Source: an uncultured Burkholderiales bacterium (GTDB taxonomy: Bacteria > Pseudomonadota > Gammaproteobacteria > Burkholderiales > Burkholderiaceae_C). From it: 56,499 nt of DNA. The notes under the pieces were generated by a model. It was not told the origin of the DNA and did not search any database. It was given only the letters and a program-made list of their open reading frames with translations. The stretch spans positions 1-56,499 of the forward strand of contig CAIZSE010000026.1 of the NCBI GenBank assembly GCA_903935585.1, in the 5' to 3' direction. A program made the position numbers and the translations under genes. The stretch's first letter is position 1; each line of letters opens with the position of its first letter. Shown one piece after another: positions 41,647-50,059 of the stretch.

Positions 41647-42128
41647 GCAGGAGGGGTAATGCCAGATTTGGTGGCACCGGGCCTGAATGTCAAGGGTTGC
41701 AGCACAGCCAGTTCGGCTTGTGTGGTGCTCATCAAATCGGCCAAGGTGATCCCATCGAGTTTTGTGAAAAAAGCCGCCAGCGCTTCGGCCAAAACTGTCT
41801 TCAAGTGGCATGCGGGCAACAAGGCACAGCTGCTTTGCCCTTCGCCGAAGCACTCGACCATCTGAAAATCGGTCTCGGTCTTGCGCACCACCTCGCCCAA
41901 CACAATCTGAGCAGCAGGCCGCCCCAGCCGAATGCCGCCACCGCGCCCCCGCGTGGTCTGCAAATAGCCGTCGGCGGCCAGCGTCATGACAATTTTGGTC
42001 AGGTGGCTTTTGGAAATGCCGTGCTGGTCTGCAATCGCCTTGATGGTCGCCACGCTTTGTTGTGACTCGCATTGCGCGCAGTACATCAGCACCCGCAAAC
42101 TGTAGTCGGTCCAATGGGTCAGTCGCAT
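41643..42128 (-). CDS. nsrR: Rrf2-family NO-responsive repressor NsrR
   Basis: This 161-residue Rrf2 protein begins MRLTHWTDYSLRVLMYCA, typical of NsrR. A winged helix-turn-helix follows with HGISKSHLTKIVMTL as the recognition region and the wing TTRGRGGGIRLGRP. Three cysteines, Cys93, Cys101 and Cys107 (ECFGEGQSSCALLPAC), would hold the [4Fe-4S] cluster that reacts with NO. The first spacing (seven residues) is a little longer than in E. coli NsrR. It is first in an overlapping nsrR-narX-narL operon, and an NsrR-like box lies upstream, suggesting autoregulation. Confidence 0.88.
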   Translation of the reverse strand: MRLTHWTDYSLRVLMYCAQCESQQSVATIKAIADQHGISKSHLTKIVMTLAADGYLQTTRGRGGGIRLGRPAAQIVLGEVVRKTETDFQMVECFGEGQSSCALLPACHLKTVLAEALAAFFTKLDGITLADLMSTTQAELAVLQPLTFRPGATKSGITPPA

Positions 42129-42164
42129 CGTTCTGAAGTCCTAGTTCTTGAGGAGGATGCCTCA

Positions 42165-42187
42165 AATATTCATTGCAAATGCATTTT
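42165..42187. promoter_or_regulatory. Predicted NsrR box upstream of nsrR
   Basis: The half-sites AATATTCATT and AATGCATTTT are separated by three bases. They match the E. coli NsrR half-sites AAGATGCATT and AATGCATCTT at 8 and 9 of 10 positions with the same spacing. The 9-mer AAATATTCA here recurs before the scdA gene at 46283. It lies about 40-60 bases before the nsrR ATG, where it could block transcription. Confidence 0.65.
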
Positions 42188-42238
42188 ATGACCAACTCGG
42201 CACAGTCAGGGGCGTGCGCCCCCTTTTGGACTTAGGGC

Positions 42239-44707
42239 TTATCCGCAAGCACCCACAAACCCGCACTGCGTGCAGTACTCGCATCCGTCCTTTTTGATGA
42301 CCGCATGGGCACCACAGTCCGGGCATTTCTTGCCGGCCATCACACTGCTGCCTGCCACCTGGGCGATAGGCGAGGGCTCTGGCACCTCAGGCAGCGGCAG
42401 CGCCATCTGGTCGGCCGTGCCTTGGCGCTGGGCGCGCAACTCTAATATGTTCTGGATCGCCCAGGCAATCGCCGCCACTTCAGAGTCATGCCACAGCGGC
42501 ACGCGCGTGCCGTCTTCGCGCACCTTGTGCCCGCAGCGCACCGGACCCCGGTCCCAGGCGACCTTGCGCATGTCCGACAGCGCCCGCTCCAGAAAGCCGC
42601 CTCGCGCAGCCAGTGACAACAAGCGCATGCTGGCCGTGATCCACTGCTGGGACTCACCACTTTGGCCCACGGGCATGAAGAACTCGATGGCGCGGTCCAC
42701 AGTGCTCCGCCCCTCACCAGGCGAGACCGGCAGAAAAGACACGATCAGGTACAGCGACTTGGCACCTTCGCTGGTCCAGTACTCGATTTTTTCAGCCACC
42801 GCATCCAGGGCCCCATGGGGCCGGCTTTCAATCACGGTGCGCATCGGGTCAACCGCCACTGGGGCCGTTGGTACGTCAGGGGACGGTGCTTTTTCGGGCG
42901 CCAGTGTCAGCACCGAACCCAAAATCGCATTGGGCCGATAAGTGGCCAGCCCCTTCAGCCCCGAGCGCCAAGCCTGCAGATACAGCCCCTTGAAATCCTC
43001 GTACGGGTAATCGGCAGGAACGTTTACCGTTTTGGAAATGGCGGTGTCGACAAAGGGCTGCACCGCCGCCATCATGGCGATGTGCTCGTTGGCACTCATC
43101 TCCAGCGCGCCCACAAACGAGTCGGGCAAATGCAACATGTCGCCACCCAGTGCGCGGTATACACGCCATGCATGGTCTTGCACTTCGTACTCGGTGCGCG
43201 TGCCATCGGCTTCACGCTTTTTGCGGGTGTAAGTCCACGAAAATGCAGGCTCAATGCCGTTGGAAGCGTTGTCGGCAAAGGCCAAGCTCACCGTGCCCGT
43301 GGGAGCGATTGACAGCAAATGGCTGTTGCGGATGCCGTAGGCCCGGATGTCGGCCTGGATCGCCTCGGGCAGACGACTGGCAAAGGTACCATCGGCCAGG
43401 TAAGCATCGGTATCCAAAAGAGGAAAAGCCCCCTTCTCGCGTGCCAGATCAACCGATGCGGTGTAAGCGGCGTCGCGCATGCAGCGGGCAATTTGCTGCG
43501 CCAAATCGCGCCCCCCGGGGGCGTCGTAGCGCAGGCCCAGCATCACCAGTGCGTCACCCAAACCCGTGAAGCCCACACCAATGCGGCGCTTGGCCTTTGC
43601 TTCCTGCTCTTGCTCGGGCAAGGGCCAGTGCGTCAGATCCAGCACGTTGTCCAAAGCACGCACCTGCAAGGCCACACTTTGGGCAAAGGCCTCCAAGTCA
43701 AACACCGCCTCTCCGCCATGGCCGAAAGGATGGCGCACAAATCGCGGCAGGATAACCGGGCCGAGGTCACAGCAGCCGTAAGGCGGGAGAGGCTGTTCGC
43801 CGCAAGGATTGGTCGCGCTGATCGATTCGATGGCGCGCAGGTTGTTGTCGCGGTTGATCTGATCGAGGAACAAAATGCCGGGTTCGGCAAAGTCGTAGGA
43901 CGAGCGCATGATGGTGTTCCATAGGTCCTGCGCCCGCATCTTCTGGTACAACCATTTACCGTCTTCGCGCTGCCGGGCTCCCTGTTCGATCTGATCGTCT
44001 CCAGGGCGGGCAGCGTGCACCAGATCCCAACTGCGATCGGCCTGCACCGCGTCGATGAAGGCGTCGCTCACACCCACCGAAACATTGAAATTATTCCACC
44101 GACCCGGCGTGCGCTTGGCGGTGATGAACTCCATCACGTCCGGGTGGTCGATGCTCAGCACACCCATTTGCGCGCCGCGCCGCGCACCCGCACTTTCCAC
44201 AGTGGCACACGACTGGTCAAACACATTGATGTAACTGCAGGGCCCCGACGCGTAGGATGCCGTGCCTTTGACGCGTGCACCTTTGGGCCGGATGCGGGAA
44301 AAGTCATAACCCACACCTCCCCCCCGGCGCATGGTCTCCGCAGCTTCGCGCAACGCCTCATAAATCCCGGGGTAACCGCCATCATCAAGCCCCTGAATGC
44401 AGTCGCCCACGGGCTGAACAAAGCAGTTGATCAGGGTCGCCTGGATGCCCGTGCCCGCAGCACTCATGATGCGGCCCGCGCCAATGGCGCCCGCCTCCAG
44501 GTTGCGCCGAAACTTCTGCTCGTATTCGGCTCTCAGCTCGGGCTTCTCGACACTGGCCAGGGCTCTGGCCACGCGATCAAACACCTCACTGGCATGGGTC
44601 TCGTCAGCCTTGAGGTATTTTTCCTTCAGCACATCAGTGCTGATTCTCTGGGCCGGCATGGGCGGCAAAGCGCCAGTCAATTGGGGGTCTTCTGCGGGGC
44701 GGTTCAT
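42239..44707 (-). CDS. nrdJ: Adenosylcobalamin-dependent (class II) ribonucleoside-diphosphate reductase
   Basis: This 822-residue single-chain enzyme makes deoxyribonucleotides with coenzyme B12, so it works with or without oxygen. Family features are ATLINCFVQPVGD, GGGVGYDFSRIRPKG, SCATVESAGARRGAQMG, the active-site signature SATNPCGEQPLPPYGCCDLG, and LSIAPTGTVSLAFADNASNG. The C-terminus has a zinc-ribbon-like tail CPDCGAHAVIKKDGCEYC-TQCGFVGACG, used by NrdJ proteins for reductant delivery. No ATP-cone is seen at the N-terminus. AGGAAAA precedes the ATG. I found no B12 riboswitch in the 167-base upstream gap. The position next to the nitrate respiration genes fits dNTP supply at low oxygen. 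Confidence 0.95.
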   Translation of the reverse strand: MNRPAEDPQLTGALPPMPAQRISTDVLKEKYLKADETHASEVFDRVARALASVEKPELRAEYEQKFRRNLEAGAIGAGRIMSAAGTGIQATLINCFVQPVGDCIQGLDDGGYPGIYEALREAAETMRRGGGVGYDFSRIRPKGARVKGTASYASGPCSYINVFDQSCATVESAGARRGAQMGVLSIDHPDVMEFITAKRTPGRWNNFNVSVGVSDAFIDAVQADRSWDLVHAARPGDDQIEQGARQREDGKWLYQKMRAQDLWNTIMRSSYDFAEPGILFLDQINRDNNLRAIESISATNPCGEQPLPPYGCCDLGPVILPRFVRHPFGHGGEAVFDLEAFAQSVALQVRALDNVLDLTHWPLPEQEQEAKAKRRIGVGFTGLGDALVMLGLRYDAPGGRDLAQQIARCMRDAAYTASVDLAREKGAFPLLDTDAYLADGTFASRLPEAIQADIRAYGIRNSHLLSIAPTGTVSLAFADNASNGIEPAFSWTYTRKKREADGTRTEYEVQDHAWRVYRALGGDMLHLPDSFVGALEMSANEHIAMMAAVQPFVDTAISKTVNVPADYPYEDFKGLYLQAWRSGLKGLATYRPNAILGSVLTLAPEKAPSPDVPTAPVAVDPMRTVIESRPHGALDAVAEKIEYWTSEGAKSLYLIVSFLPVSPGEGRSTVDRAIEFFMPVGQSGESQQWITASMRLLSLAARGGFLERALSDMRKVAWDRGPVRCGHKVREDGTRVPLWHDSEVAAIAWAIQNILELRAQRQGTADQMALPLPEVPEPSPIAQVAGSSVMAGKKCPDCGAHAVIKKDGCEYCTQCGFVGACG

Positions 44708-44874
44708 TCGGATTTTCCTTTGAGAGATTCAGGGGTTCAAAGTGCTTGCAAAGTCTTCATGCAGCCATCTGGCCTTGAGGCTATCGGCACCCTTCAGTCA
44801 TTGATTTGCCTTGCGTCAAGAAGTTCTGCATCGGTCAAATTCAGGTGCGTCGGCTGACTGACAAGCTTGTCATG

Positions 44875-46185
44875 TCAGGCCTTCAGATGTGGTGGTGCCC
44901 GCATTTGCTCAGGGGTTGTGAAGTACGCAGCAGTCTGCCCCATGCGGGCGCGTGCTTTGTTCAGCTCGTGCCGTGCCAGGGTTCGCAAATGAACCTCATC
45001 CGGTCCGTCCATCAGGTGCATGGCGCGTCCCCAGGTCCAGAAATAGGCCAGCGGCGTGTCGGGCGACAAACCCATGGCGCCAAAAATCTGCATGGCTCGG
45101 TCCACCACCCGGGTTTGCAACCGCGCCGCCACCACCTTGATGCCCGACACCTGAGCCCGAAGATCTGCTGCAGGCGCATGGCCTGCATCGAGCATCCATG
45201 CGGTCTTGAGCACCAGCAGCCTGGCCTGATCGATCTCCAGCCGTGACTCGGCCAACCAGTCCTGCACGTTCGACTGATCCGAAAGGTGCTTGCCAAATAA
45301 GGTGCGTTCGAGCGCACGCTCAGAGGCCATCTCCAGCGCCAACTCGCACTGGCCGATGGTGCGCATGCTGTGGTGAACCCGCCCGGGCCCCAGACGTGCT
45401 TGCGCCATGCTGAAGCCCTCGCCCCAAGCACCCAGCAATTGGTCTTTGGGAATTCGCACCTGGCGAAACAAGATTTCGCAATGCCCTTCCGGTGACAGGT
45501 GATGTATCACCGGAATGTTGCGCACCACCTCGACCCCCGGGGTGTTAAGGCGCACCAGCACCATGCTGTGTCGCTGGTGTGGTTCCTGGTCAGAGGTTTC
45601 TTCACCCTCAGGCCCCGCCGGGTCAACATTGCGGCACATGACGATCAGCAATTTGCAGTGCGGGTGCGCAGCGCCCGTGATGAACCACTTGCGCCCGTTC
45701 AACACCCAGTCATCCCCATCCGCACGCAGCGTGGTTTGCAGATTGGTCGGGTCGGACGAGGCCACATCGGGCTCGGACATGGCAAAGGCCGATCGGATTT
45801 CGCCACGCATCAGGGGCGCCAGCCATTGCTCTCGCTGCGCCGCATTCGCAAAACGGTGCAACAGCGCCATGTTGCCGCTGTCGGGTGCGCTGCAATTGAA
45901 AACCTCGGCCGCCCAGGGCAAGCGGCCCATGGTTTCGGCCAGGGGTGCGTAGTCCAGATGGCTCAGGCCCGTTCCCGGTTCGTCCGCTGTCAAGCCCGGC
46001 AAGAACAGGTTCCACAGGCCCTCTTGCTGAGCCAGCGATTTCAGGTCGTTCATGAACGGGGGTGGAAATTTGCCGTCCTTCACCGACTGGTGCCACGCCG
46101 CGTTGTAGGGCAGCAGATACCTGTCCGTGAAGGAAAGCAGGCGGTCATGCCACAGACGTGCTTGAGGGGATGGCGAAAAATCCAT
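44875..46185 (-). CDS. Acyl-CoA dehydrogenase family protein (ACAD10/11-like)
   Basis: This 436-residue protein has the acyl-CoA dehydrogenase layout. The N-terminal helices start MDFSPSPQARLWHDRLLSF, the middle domain has AFAMSEPDVASSDPTNLQ and WVLNGRKWFITGAAH, and the C-terminal domain has MQIFGAMGLSPDTPLA and LMDGPDEVHLRTLAR. The DGPDEVH active-site loop is the pattern of the ACAD10/11-type subgroup that acts on unusual or long acyl chains. I start at the ATG at 46185 with GGAGAAGTGAC upstream. It stands alone, divergent from the scdA operon, so its promoter region is shared with the NsrR site. No specific pathway is suggested by neighbours. Confidence 0.88.
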   Translation of the reverse strand: MDFSPSPQARLWHDRLLSFTDRYLLPYNAAWHQSVKDGKFPPPFMNDLKSLAQQEGLWNLFLPGLTADEPGTGLSHLDYAPLAETMGRLPWAAEVFNCSAPDSGNMALLHRFANAAQREQWLAPLMRGEIRSAFAMSEPDVASSDPTNLQTTLRADGDDWVLNGRKWFITGAAHPHCKLLIVMCRNVDPAGPEGEETSDQEPHQRHSMVLVRLNTPGVEVVRNIPVIHHLSPEGHCEILFRQVRIPKDQLLGAWGEGFSMAQARLGPGRVHHSMRTIGQCELALEMASERALERTLFGKHLSDQSNVQDWLAESRLEIDQARLLVLKTAWMLDAGHAPAADLRAQVSGIKVVAARLQTRVVDRAMQIFGAMGLSPDTPLAYFWTWGRAMHLMDGPDEVHLRTLARHELNKARARMGQTAAYFTTPEQMRAPPHLKA

Positions 46186-46280
46186 GTCACTTCTCCAGAG
46201 TCGCAACCAACACAGCGTGCTCGCATTCGAGCCAGAGCGCCACTTTTCCAGGTGGTGGCAAAGACCTGAAAGGAATGAGG

Positions 46281-46341
46281 TTAAATATTCACATTGAATG
46301 AATCTTATCCCATAATAGGTTCATCAACAATGAATATTTAA
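46281..46341 (+). promoter_or_regulatory. NsrR-type operator and promoter of the scdA-npd-fdxA operon
   Basis: A promoter TTCACA (46288-46293), 17 bases, CATAAT (46311-46316) is covered by an NsrR-like box at 46284-46306 (AATATTCACA, 3 bases, AATGAATCTT). TTAAATATTCA (46281-46291) recurs as its exact inverted complement TGAATATTTAA (46331-46341), start to start 50 bp apart. The 9-mer AAATATTCA is also in the nsrR upstream box. This suggests two NsrR dimers flanking the start site (inference). Confidence 0.65.
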
Positions 46342-46351
46342 AGGAAGTCAC

Positions 46352-47056
46352 ATGTTTCAAGCAACAGCACAACCCCATGCTCACGAAGATTTAGAGGAGC
46401 AACAAAGCATTGGCGCCATCGCCGTGCAAATTCCCGGAGCCACCGCAATCTTTCGCAAACTGAAGCTCGACTTTTGCTGCGGTGGACAACAAGCCTTGGC
46501 AAAAGCCTGCGCCGACAAAGGCCTGGACACCGAGCAAGTGCTGCAAGCCCTGAATGCACTGAAACATACCGATAACCTGCCTCCAGCACCCACAGCCAGT
46601 GAGTTGGTGGACCACATCTTGCAGCGTTACCACGAGGTGCACCGCCAGCAATTGCCTGAATTAATCCGCATGGCGCGTCGCGTGGAAGCCGTGCACCGTG
46701 AGCACCCGAACGTGCCACAAGGCCTGGCCGACCATCTGGAAGCCATGGAACAGGAACTGCTGAATCACATGGGCAAGGAAGAGCAAATCCTGTTCCCCTT
46801 GCTCAAATCGGGCGGCCACCCCATGGTCAATTACCCCATCGGCATGATGCGCCAAGAACACATTAGCCACGGTGCGCAGCTGGAGCGTCTGGCCGAATTG
46901 ACCGCACAACATGTGCCACCGGCGAGTGCATGCAACACCTGGCAGGCCCTGTATGCAGGAACAGCCCGCCTGACCGAAGACCTGATCGAGCACATCCATC
47001 TGGAAAACAACCTGTTGTTCCCGGCGTTCGAGGCGCCTGCTGCTTCGGCACTTTGA
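46352..47056 (+). CDS. scdA: Iron-sulfur cluster repair di-iron protein (YtfE/ScdA/RIC family)
   Basis: This 234-residue protein repairs iron-sulfur clusters damaged by NO or oxidants. The N-terminal ScdA_N domain contains LKLDFCCGGQQ with the paired Cys42-Cys43. The hemerythrin-like domain keeps all six di-iron ligands: His94, His139, Glu143, His170, His214 and Glu218, with exactly the spacings of E. coli YtfE (84, 129, 133, 160, 204, 208). AAGGAAG precedes the ATG. It leads an operon with an NPD-family flavoprotein and a ferredoxin, behind an NsrR-like site, which agrees with the known NsrR control of ytfE in other bacteria. Confidence 0.93.
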   Translation: MFQATAQPHAHEDLEEQQSIGAIAVQIPGATAIFRKLKLDFCCGGQQALAKACADKGLDTEQVLQALNALKHTDNLPPAPTASELVDHILQRYHEVHRQQLPELIRMARRVEAVHREHPNVPQGLADHLEAMEQELLNHMGKEEQILFPLLKSGGHPMVNYPIGMMRQEHISHGAQLERLAELTAQHVPPASACNTWQALYAGTARLTEDLIEHIHLENNLLFPAFEAPAASAL

Positions 47057-47085
47057 GCAGTCAGTCCACCCCCCAAGGATTCGCA

Positions 47086-48294
47086 ATGAACAACGAAGCA
47101 AATTTCTGGCTGAAACAAACACAAATCGCAGGCCTCAGTCCACTGCAAATCAAAGACAAAGTGCTGCTGCCGATTGTTCAAGGGGGTATGGGCGTCGGCG
47201 TTTCCGCTTCAAAACTGGCATCTGCCGTCGCACGGTGTGGTGGCATGGGCACCATTTCTTCGGTGGATTTGCGAAGACATCACCCCGACCTGATGCAGGC
47301 CACACAACATCTGGACAAGGAGCCCGATGCACGACAGCAAATTGACGCGGCCAACCTGCAGGCGCTGGACCGGGAAATCCAAAGTGCAAGAAAAATGAGC
47401 CTTGGGCAAGGCTGGATCGCGGTCAACGTGATGAAAGCACTGAGCGCCTACGAAGCGTGCGTTCAGCAAGCCCTGCACAGCGGGGCCGATGCGTTGGTCG
47501 TGGGTGCAGGTCTGCCGCTGGACCTGCCTGACCTGGCACGCGACCATCCCCATATGGCGCTGATCCCCATTCTGTCGGACGCGCGCGGTGTGCAACTTCT
47601 TGTGCGCAAGTGGGAAAAGAAGGGCCGCCTGCCAGATGCCATCGTCATCGAAAACCCCAAGTTGGCCGGCGGCCATCTGGGCGCCGCCAAAATGGCCGAT
47701 CTGAGCGATACACGTTTTGACTTCGAGGTGGTTCTGCCACAAGCGCGTTTGTATCTAGAGTCCCTGGGGCTGGCAAAAGACATTCCACTCATCGCGGCAG
47801 GGGGGATCAGCTGTCACGCAGACATTCAGCGCATGCAAAGCCTGGGGGCAGATGCTGTGCAGCTGGGAACGGCCTTTGCCGTGACCGAGGAATGCGATGC
47901 CTCGCTGGAGTTCAAAAAAATTCTGGCGCAAGCCAAGCCTCAAGACATCGTGGAATTTTTGAGCGTGGCCGGGTTGCCTGCCCGTGCGGTGCGCACGCCC
48001 TGGCTTGAAAAATACCTGCGGATCTTGCCTGTTCTGCAAGAGCGCGCCCACCCTAAAGCCAAGTGCAACATGTCGTTTGACTGCCTGCAACACTGCGGGT
48101 TGCGGGATGGCATCTCGAGCATCGGGCAGTTTTGCATCGACCAGCAACTGGGCCACGCTCTGGCAGGCGACATGCAGCGCGGACTGTTCTTTCGAGGGGC
48201 GGGAAGCCTGCCGTTTGGCGAGCAGATTCGTGGCGTGACAGAACTGGTAAGACACCTGCTCACGCCCTTGGCCCCACTGGCATCAACAGCCTGA
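47086..48294 (+). CDS. NPD/nitronate monooxygenase-family flavoprotein with C-terminal cysteine cluster
   Basis: This 402-residue FMN TIM-barrel protein of the 2-nitropropane dioxygenase family has LPIVQGGMGVGVSASKLASAV at the start (given in part), GADALVVGAGLP, the active-site KLAGGHLGA (His near 197), and the phosphate-binding IPLIAAGGI...GADAVQLGTAF. Unlike simple nitronate monooxygenases it carries, after the barrel, Cys327, Cys333, Cys337 and Cys350 (KCNMSFDCLQHCG...QFC), a spacing C-x5-C-x3-C-x12-C that could hold an iron-sulfur cluster. It starts 29 bases after scdA with AAGGA, and a ferredoxin follows after 16 bases, so it may be an electron-accepting reductase rather than an oxygenase (inference). 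Confidence 0.85.
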   Translation: MNNEANFWLKQTQIAGLSPLQIKDKVLLPIVQGGMGVGVSASKLASAVARCGGMGTISSVDLRRHHPDLMQATQHLDKEPDARQQIDAANLQALDREIQSARKMSLGQGWIAVNVMKALSAYEACVQQALHSGADALVVGAGLPLDLPDLARDHPHMALIPILSDARGVQLLVRKWEKKGRLPDAIVIENPKLAGGHLGAAKMADLSDTRFDFEVVLPQARLYLESLGLAKDIPLIAAGGISCHADIQRMQSLGADAVQLGTAFAVTEECDASLEFKKILAQAKPQDIVEFLSVAGLPARAVRTPWLEKYLRILPVLQERAHPKAKCNMSFDCLQHCGLRDGISSIGQFCIDQQLGHALAGDMQRGLFFRGAGSLPFGEQIRGVTELVRHLLTPLAPLASTA

Positions 48295-48310
48295 ATACAC
48301 TGGGAAAAAC

Positions 48311-48634
48311 ATGACCTTTGTCGTGACCGAAGCCTGCATCCGGTGTAAGTACACCGACTGCGTGGCGGTGTGCCCGGTCGATGCATTTCGCGAAGACGGC
48401 ATCTTGTTGGTGATTGATCCGGACGACTGCATCGACTGCGCAGTGTGCGTTCCCGAGTGCCCTGTGGAGGCGATATACGCCGAAGAAGATCTTCCGCAAG
48501 ACCAGCGAGTTTTCACCGAATTCAACGCGAAACAAGCCAAAATACTTCCGACCATCTCGCGCATGAAACCAGCACTGCCGGACGCCGATGCGTGGGCAAC
48601 GGTGCGCCAAAAGCGGTCTGAGGTCGGGTTGTGA
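48311..48634 (+). CDS. fdxA: Seven-iron type ferredoxin FdxA
   Basis: This 107-residue ferredoxin starts MTFVVTEACIRCKYTDC. Cys9, Cys17 and Cys50 are placed as in the Azotobacter FdI type for the [3Fe-4S] centre, and Cys21, Cys40, Cys43 and Cys46 for the [4Fe-4S] centre. Cys12 is an extra. The roughly 50-residue C-terminal extension is characteristic of this class. It is the last gene of the scdA-npd-fdxA operon and would carry electrons to or from the NPD protein or the repair machinery (inference). Confidence 0.93.
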   Translation: MTFVVTEACIRCKYTDCVAVCPVDAFREDGILLVIDPDDCIDCAVCVPECPVEAIYAEEDLPQDQRVFTEFNAKQAKILPTISRMKPALPDADAWATVRQKRSEVGL

Positions 48635-48670
48635 TCTGTTGATATTTCAAGACATGGCAAGGGGACTCTC

Positions 48671-49321
48671 TCACTTCATGGCCCTCGCCTGCTTGTGCGC
48701 AGCGCGTTCCACACAGCCATGTAGCCAGCCTGACACCACCGGGTATTGCGCCAGCAAGCCCGCTGCCGGGCGAATCCAGCTGGCGACATTGGCCACACAC
48801 ACATCGGCCACGGTGAAGCGATTGGCCGCCAGGAAAGCCTCACCTTTCGCGTGCTGCGCTTGAAGGTGCGCCTCCAGCACGGCCAGTGGCACTTTCAAGC
48901 GGCTTTCAGCGCGATCGGCCAATTCGGGTTTTCGCTGCTCGGCAGGCATGGCCATGCGGTGCATGAGCACGGTGAGCGCATCACTCTCGAGTTCAGTCAC
49001 TGTCCAAAAGCTCCATCGCAGGGCTTCGGCTTCTTCGCGGGGATTGGCGGGCGTGATGGACTGGCCATCGGGACGGCCGTGCACACGGGCGATGTACAAG
49101 GCGCAGGCCATGCTTTCCCACACCGTGACGGTGCCTTCAGGGCGCTCGTCCACCACCGCCGGGATGTGGCCATTGGGGTTGATGGCCAGAAACTCGGGCG
49201 TGCGCGTGGCGCCACCGGCGTAAGGCATGGCAATGTGCTCAAAGGGCACGCCCAGTTCCAGCGCCGTCCACAGCGGGCGAGCGGCTCGGGATGTGCCGAT
49301 GCCGTAAATTTTCAATGTCAT
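48671..49321 (-). CDS. Glutathione S-transferase family protein
   Basis: This 216-residue protein has an N-terminal thioredoxin-like glutathione-binding domain: MTLKIYGIGTSRAARPLW with the conserved serine, INPNGHIPAVVD with the cis-proline, and WESMACALYIARVHG with the glutamate-serine glutathione contact. An all-helical C-terminal domain follows, including FTVADVCVANVASW, the N-capping box. It conjugates or reduces small electrophiles in the cytoplasm. A GGAG site precedes the ATG at 49321, which overlaps the HAD gene's stop (ATGA). The substrate is unknown. Confidence 0.9.
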   Translation of the reverse strand: MTLKIYGIGTSRAARPLWTALELGVPFEHIAMPYAGGATRTPEFLAINPNGHIPAVVDERPEGTVTVWESMACALYIARVHGRPDGQSITPANPREEAEALRWSFWTVTELESDALTVLMHRMAMPAEQRKPELADRAESRLKVPLAVLEAHLQAQHAKGEAFLAANRFTVADVCVANVASWIRPAAGLLAQYPVVSGWLHGCVERAAHKQARAMK

Positions 49322-50040
49322 GTCGGTCTCCTGGTCAGTTTGTAGTCGGGCCAAAAAGCACACAGCGCATGCAAATCCTTCACTTCCAGGTGCGGGCGGG
49401 TGTCCCCATGGGTCCAGTCGTGGCCTTCACGGTTGAGCCAGGCGACCTGCATGCCTGCAGCCAAGGCCCCCACGCAGTCGGCGTGTGCGTCGTCTCCGAT
49501 GTGCAACACCTCATGCAGCTGCACGCCCGCCGCCTGGGCCCCTGCTGCAAAAATCCGCAGGTCAGGCTTGGCCACACCCAATGACTGCGCACTCACTGAT
49601 GCATGAAAGTGCTGGCCAATGCCGACACGGTGAACATCGGCATTGCCGTTCGAAAGGGCGACCACCGGCAAGCGCTGGCTCCAAAAAGCCAGCGCGGGCA
49701 AGGCGTCTTCAAACAAATCCACCCGCTGGCGCTCGGCAAAAAATACCTCAAAAGCAGGCTCCGCCAAGTGCAGCGACTCCCCGGCTTGCTGCAACAAGGC
49801 GCGAATTGAGGCCAGCCGCAAGAACGACAGGTCGTGCGCCCTGTCGGCATGGCGGGCGTTGATCTCGGCGCGAACCGCCGTTTTAACCTCGGGTTGGGCT
49901 GACAAGAGGGCTGTTGAAGGTGCGTTTTCGCTGAGCCAGGCCTGCAAAGCGGCTTCGGCACGGCCAATCGTGGGCCAGACGGGCCACAAAGTGTCGTCCA
50001 GATCGAGGGTAATGGCTTTGATTCGGGATATATCAATCAT
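49318..50040 (-). CDS. HAD-superfamily hydrolase
   Basis: This roughly 240-residue HAD phosphatase has motif I DLDDTLWPVWP (catalytic Asp near residue 13), motif II VVALSNGNAD, motif III lysine in LGVAKPDLRIF, and motif IV HIGDDAHADCVGAL. The insert between motifs I and II is helical, a type I cap. Such enzymes dephosphorylate small metabolites. Two starts are possible: 50040 (MIDISRIKAITLDLDDT) and 50061, seven codons upstream. Neither has a clear ribosome site, and I prefer 50040 by family alignment. It is divergent from hemH with almost no intergenic space. Confidence 0.85.
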   Translation of the reverse strand: MIDISRIKAITLDLDDTLWPVWPTIGRAEAALQAWLSENAPSTALLSAQPEVKTAVRAEINARHADRAHDLSFLRLASIRALLQQAGESLHLAEPAFEVFFAERQRVDLFEDALPALAFWSQRLPVVALSNGNADVHRVGIGQHFHASVSAQSLGVAKPDLRIFAAGAQAAGVQLHEVLHIGDDAHADCVGALAAGMQVAWLNREGHDWTHGDTRPHLEVKDLHALCAFWPDYKLTRRPT

Positions 50041-50059
50041 GGTGGTGGGAGAATACCGC

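Noticed and set aside
41647..42195. N-terminal extension of the narX frame by 183 codons
   Set aside because: It re-reads nsrR in another frame and lacks membrane character; NarX starts naturally at 41646 with an ATGA overlap.
44806..44819. FNR-like dyad TTGCC-N4-GTCAA upstream of nrdJ
   Set aside because: Only 7 of 10 consensus positions match, too weak to list as a site.
44708..44874. Cobalamin riboswitch upstream of nrdJ
   Set aside because: No B12-box-like core or supporting stems were seen; only a covariance search could exclude it fully.
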